A stretch of 42,832 bases of DNA from an uncultured Corynebacterium sp. (lineage in GTDB: Bacteria > Actinomycetota > Actinomycetes > Mycobacteriales > Mycobacteriaceae): assembly GCA_943914465.1 (NCBI GenBank), contig CALUCD010000012.1, positions 1-42,832 on the forward strand, read 5' to 3'. The notes under the pieces are model-generated. The model was not told where the DNA came from, made no database searches, and was given only the letters and a program-made list of their open reading frames with translations. Positions 40,380-42,832 of this stretch are shown piece by piece (the first letter of the stretch is position 1; each line of letters opens with the position of its first letter). The translations under genes and the position numbers were made by a program.

Positions 40380-40754
40380 GTGAATTCCGACGTAGAACCG
40401 CTATTTGTCCAGATTGCGCGGTTCGTCGAGGACCTCATCGTCGATGGATCCCTGAAACCCGGCCAACAAGCTCCGTCAACGAACCAGCTTGCCGCATTCC
40501 ATGAAATCAACCCCGCCACCGCACGCAAGGGGCTCAGCCTATTGGTGCAAGCGGAAGTCCTGGAAAAGCGGCGCGGCCTGGGCATGTTCGTCACTGAAGG
40601 AGCCCGCTCACGCATCCTCGCGGGGCGTCGAGAAGCATTCGCCGGCGAATTCATCGCTCCGCTTATCGACGAAGCCCTCCACCTCGGCTACACCCGCACC
40701 GACCTCCACGACCTCATCGACCGTGTCGCAGAAAGCAGAGGAATGTACCAATGA
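40380..40754 (+). CDS. GntR-family transcriptional regulator, YtrA subfamily
   Basis: A 124-residue short GntR protein. The winged HTH has PLFVQIARFVEDLIVDGSLKPG, QQAPSTNQLAAFHEINPATA and ARKGLSLLVQAEVLEKRRGLGMFV, typical of YtrA-type repressors that lack a large ligand domain; about 45 residues follow as a dimerisation tail. The GGAGG at 40370-40374 places the start at the GTG 40380, rather than the GTG 40374, which lies in the ribosome binding site. Its stop overlaps the ABC ATPase start in ATGA. YtrA regulators control ABC transporters that sense or resist cell-wall stress; the palindrome upstream is a likely site. Confidence 0.9.
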   Translation: MNSDVEPLFVQIARFVEDLIVDGSLKPGQQAPSTNQLAAFHEINPATARKGLSLLVQAEVLEKRRGLGMFVTEGARSRILAGRREAFAGEFIAPLIDEALHLGYTRTDLHDLIDRVAESRGMYQ

Positions 40755-41551
40755 ACCAGCCCGTCATTTCCACTCGCGGCTTGAAGCGCAGCTTTGGCAG
40801 CAACAACGTACTCACCGGCGTCGACCTCAGTCTTGGCACAGGCATTCACGGCCTACTCGGACGCAACGGCGTTGGAAAATCCACATTGTTGTCCATCATC
40901 GCAGGCCAGCTCACGCCCTCCGACGGTGCGGTGGAGGTGTTTGGCGACACCCCGTTTGACAACCCAGCGACCATGGACCGAACCGCGTTGACCGGCGTCG
41001 ATGTGGCCTATCCCGGGAGCTGGAAACTCGCCGATATCCTCACCGTTGCCGCAATGCGTTACCCGCAGTGGGACCAGGAATTCGCGGATGGGCTTGTCGC
41101 CGATTTCGCGCTCAACGGGCAGTTGCGCACCGGGTACGACGCGCTATCGCGAGGGCAACGCGCCATGGTCGGTATCACCGTCGGTCTCGCCTCGCAGACC
41201 GAACTTTTACTGCTTGACGAACCGTACGTCGGACTAGATACCCACAACACCCAGGTGTTTTACCGCCACCTGCTCGAAGAGTCTGGCTTAGGGCGCACGA
41301 TCGTCATGGCCACGCACCACATCGAGGACGCGGCGCGAATCTTGAACACGGCGGTCATTCTCGGCCGCGATGGCCAGATCACCGCACACTTGGCCGCCGA
41401 AGACGCGGACGACTTCATCGTGTCCAAGGGTGCGGATGGCAACACGCGAGTTGCGCGTCCCGACGACACCCCGCAGCCGCCTGGTGTGGCTGCGCGCACC
41501 TACCCTGCCACCTTTGAAGATCTGATTGAATACCACCTGGAGGTGAGCTAG
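40751..41551 (+). CDS. ABC transporter ATP-binding protein
   Basis: A 266-residue ABC ATPase: Walker A GRNGVGKSTLL (about 37-47), Q-loop region GVDVAYPGSW, signature LSRGQRAMVGI, Walker B LLLLDEPYVGLD and switch MATHHIEDAA. The C-terminal 70 residues extend past the nucleotide-binding domain, as in YtrB-like proteins. It powers the permease encoded by the next gene, translated from the adjacent start. Substrate unknown; YtrA-regulated systems are induced by cell-wall inhibitors. Confidence 0.92.
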   Translation: MNQPVISTRGLKRSFGSNNVLTGVDLSLGTGIHGLLGRNGVGKSTLLSIIAGQLTPSDGAVEVFGDTPFDNPATMDRTALTGVDVAYPGSWKLADILTVAAMRYPQWDQEFADGLVADFALNGQLRTGYDALSRGQRAMVGITVGLASQTELLLLDEPYVGLDTHNTQVFYRHLLEESGLGRTIVMATHHIEDAARILNTAVILGRDGQITAHLAAEDADDFIVSKGADGNTRVARPDDTPQPPGVAARTYPATFEDLIEYHLEVS

Positions 41552-42592
41552 ATGACCCACCTCAACGGCAACTTTTTCTGGCTGCAGTTCAAGGCGGGGC
41601 CAGTGTGGCGCTACTTCACCGTGCTGCCATTTGCGCTTGGCGCCAGTGTGATGACGCTACGTGGCCCAGCCCTCCAAGTTGTTGTTGCCGCCTTCGTGGC
41701 GGCTGTTGGGTTCACGTTGGTGCTGGTTCCTGAAGGTGGTGCCTTCCAGGCTTTCGGGATGAATCGCGCCCGCGCACGTCGTGTCGTTGCACCTGCTGCC
41801 ACTGTCGGAGCGCTCATCCCCGCAGTGATGAGTGTGGCAGCACACCCGAACGTCACCGGTGCCGCAGGTGTGCTAGCCGCGTTCGGCGGAGCTGCTGTGT
41901 TGTTCAACCTGTGCCTGCCGAACGATGAGCCGGCCGCTCGCTCGAGCGGATCGGAGCGCGTGCGATTCGGGCAGCGTGGTCTGCGAGCTGAGCTCTACTG
42001 GCGCCGCCCGCTCGTGTATGCGACCGCCGCAGGAGCAGTCACCGGGATCTTGCTCCCGCTTACCACGTATATCGGGCACGACTGGTTGCGAAGGACCCTG
42101 CTCGGACTGCCTGCGCTCGTGTTGTGGAGCCTCACCGCGCTCGGTGTTGAGCGCGGACCTGCAACGGCGCGCAGTCTTGGCATTCCGCGTGCGGCCTGGG
42201 CCAGGACCAGCGCGGGCGTATGCCTCGTGGTCAATATCGTGTACGCACTCGTTGCGCTTCTCGTCGCTGTGCTGCTCTCGCAGTTCACAGGGACCCCCGC
42301 CGCCACCACCAGGGTGGTGTTCATGGCCCTCATGGGTATCGCAGCATGCGTTACTGCCGTCGCGGCTCGCATCATCGCCGATGGGCTTGGGTTAGTAGCG
42401 ATGATGGTCTTCTGGATGCCAACTCAGGTACTGGTTGACCCCGCAGACCCGGAACCACTGGCGGAGGGGTGGCGATTCGCCATCGCCCAAGCCGGGGTCG
42501 GCGTGGCTATTGCGGCCGTGGTTTTCACCCTCTACGTCGCCGGGCGTGTGAACGCACGACGCTCGCCTATAGACGAACATCTTGGCATCTAA
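41552..42592 (+). CDS. ABC transporter permease, about ten helices
   Basis: A 346-residue protein with about ten membrane segments and few polar loops. It begins FFWLQFKAGPVWRYFTVLP. It has no recognised family motif but its place directly after the ATPase (stop TAG and ATG adjoining, GGAGGTGAGC in front) marks it as the membrane partner. The pair and the YtrA regulator form one operon. A central hydrophilic stretch (about 122-145) with Arg/Ser/Glu separates helices 4 and 5. Substrate unknown. Confidence 0.8.
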   Translation: MTHLNGNFFWLQFKAGPVWRYFTVLPFALGASVMTLRGPALQVVVAAFVAAVGFTLVLVPEGGAFQAFGMNRARARRVVAPAATVGALIPAVMSVAAHPNVTGAAGVLAAFGGAAVLFNLCLPNDEPAARSSGSERVRFGQRGLRAELYWRRPLVYATAAGAVTGILLPLTTYIGHDWLRRTLLGLPALVLWSLTALGVERGPATARSLGIPRAAWARTSAGVCLVVNIVYALVALLVAVLLSQFTGTPAATTRVVFMALMGIAACVTAVAARIIADGLGLVAMMVFWMPTQVLVDPADPEPLAEGWRFAIAQAGVGVAIAAVVFTLYVAGRVNARRSPIDEHLGI

Positions 42593-42608
42593 ACAGCCAT
42601 AAAATATG

Positions 42609-42623
42609 CGCGATGACCTCGCG
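42609..42623 (+). terminator. weak hairpin after the ABC permease
   Basis: CGCGA/TCGCG with a 5-base loop (TGACC). There is no T-run, so its effect is uncertain. Confidence 0.25.
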
Positions 42624-42832
42624 ATTTGTGTTGATGTGGTGATATGAGTAGCTTTATGTGAGTCAGCGAGACCGACAGCGCCCCGCCGGAGAGTTTCTGG
42701 TTCGAGTGGCGAGAGGAAAACTACCGCTGGCAAAACCAACCGTTTACGAGATATCCGCGTATTTGCGGGTATGTCTGGCGTGTGTGTGGTGTTTGAGAAC
42801 TCGATAGTGTGCCAGTTTGTTTTTGGTTGTGT
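42624..42832 (+). promoter_or_regulatory. leader region of an rRNA operon, boxA-like element at the end
   Basis: No coding frame fits this stretch. GTTTGAGAACTCGATAGTGT (42791-42810) is the sequence found shortly before 16S rRNA genes in corynebacteria and mycobacteria, where TTTGAGAACTC acts in antitermination and processing. An 8-bp stem at 42751-42772 (ATATCCGC/GCGGGTAT, loop GTATTT, one G-T pair) may be part of the leader. The 16S gene would begin just past the window. The rRNA promoter should lie between 42593 and 42740; TTGATG (42631-42636) and TTATGT (42654-42659) are a weak candidate pair. Confidence 0.7.

Noticed and set aside
1..42832. tRNA genes, insertion sequences or prophage genes
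   Set aside because: No cloverleaf, transposase, integrase or phage structural gene was seen; the pRiA4b-like gene is not sufficient to call a mobile element.

Overview
The window is a high-G+C actinobacterial chromosome segment, almost certainly from a Corynebacterium. The main evidence is gene order. leuS is followed further on by a MarR regulator, a DUF5318 zinc-ribbon protein, the bifunctional penicillin-binding protein PonA, a GT87-like polytopic membrane protein, rpsF, ssb, rplI and dnaB, which is the leuS-to-dnaB order known from mycobacteria and corynebacteria. As in corynebacteria, no rpsR lies between ssb and rplI. The species cannot be named from the sequence alone. The call set was made by eye; no database search was run.

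Layout. (1) 1-5133 is a mixed, partly accessory block: the tail of an amino-acid permease, a flavodoxin-like protein, a Fic AMP-transferase family protein, a DcuC-type C4-dicarboxylate carrier, and a HipBA toxin-antitoxin pair with a repeated operator-like motif upstream. (2) 5182-11304: leuS, then two tandem paralogous six-helix membrane proteins and a VanZ-family protein. (3) 11330-16125: a pRiA4b ORF-3-like protein, a degenerate pirin divergent from a Bcr/CflA exporter, a second MFS exporter, and a 37-residue small protein. (4) 16317-23352: NAD(P)HX repair enzyme, DUF1846 protein, an HTH protein overlapping a decayed PIG-L deacetylase gene, the tRNA hydroxylase TrhO, a small membrane protein, a double-Usp protein and a MarR regulator. 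(5) 23444-33514: the conserved cell-wall, ribosome and replication block (DUF5318, ponA, GT87-like, small membrane protein, rpsF, ssb, rplI, dnaB), interrupted between rplI and dnaB by two convergently oriented paralogous ABC/AAA ATPases. (6) 33531-42592: a NiaP-like transporter coupled to a copper P-type ATPase, thioredoxin, PspA, a NYN-domain nuclease, and a GntR(YtrA)-ABC transporter operon. (7) The last about 240 bases look like the leader of an rRNA operon, with a boxA-like element; the 16S gene would start just beyond the window.

Two regulatory patterns stand out. First, 13 genes have a TANNNT hexamer ending 6-8 bases before the start codon, the signature of leaderless mRNAs. In several cases this fixes the start codon independently of protein homology, and one divergent pair (13556/13575) shares an overlapping, almost symmetric -10 element. 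Second, the roughly 390-base gap between the ATPase pair and dnaB holds five matches or near matches to DnaA boxes around an A+T-rich stretch. One box lies directly against the -10 of the ATPase operon and another lies upstream of dnaB. This is the strongest candidate for an undescribed control element here.
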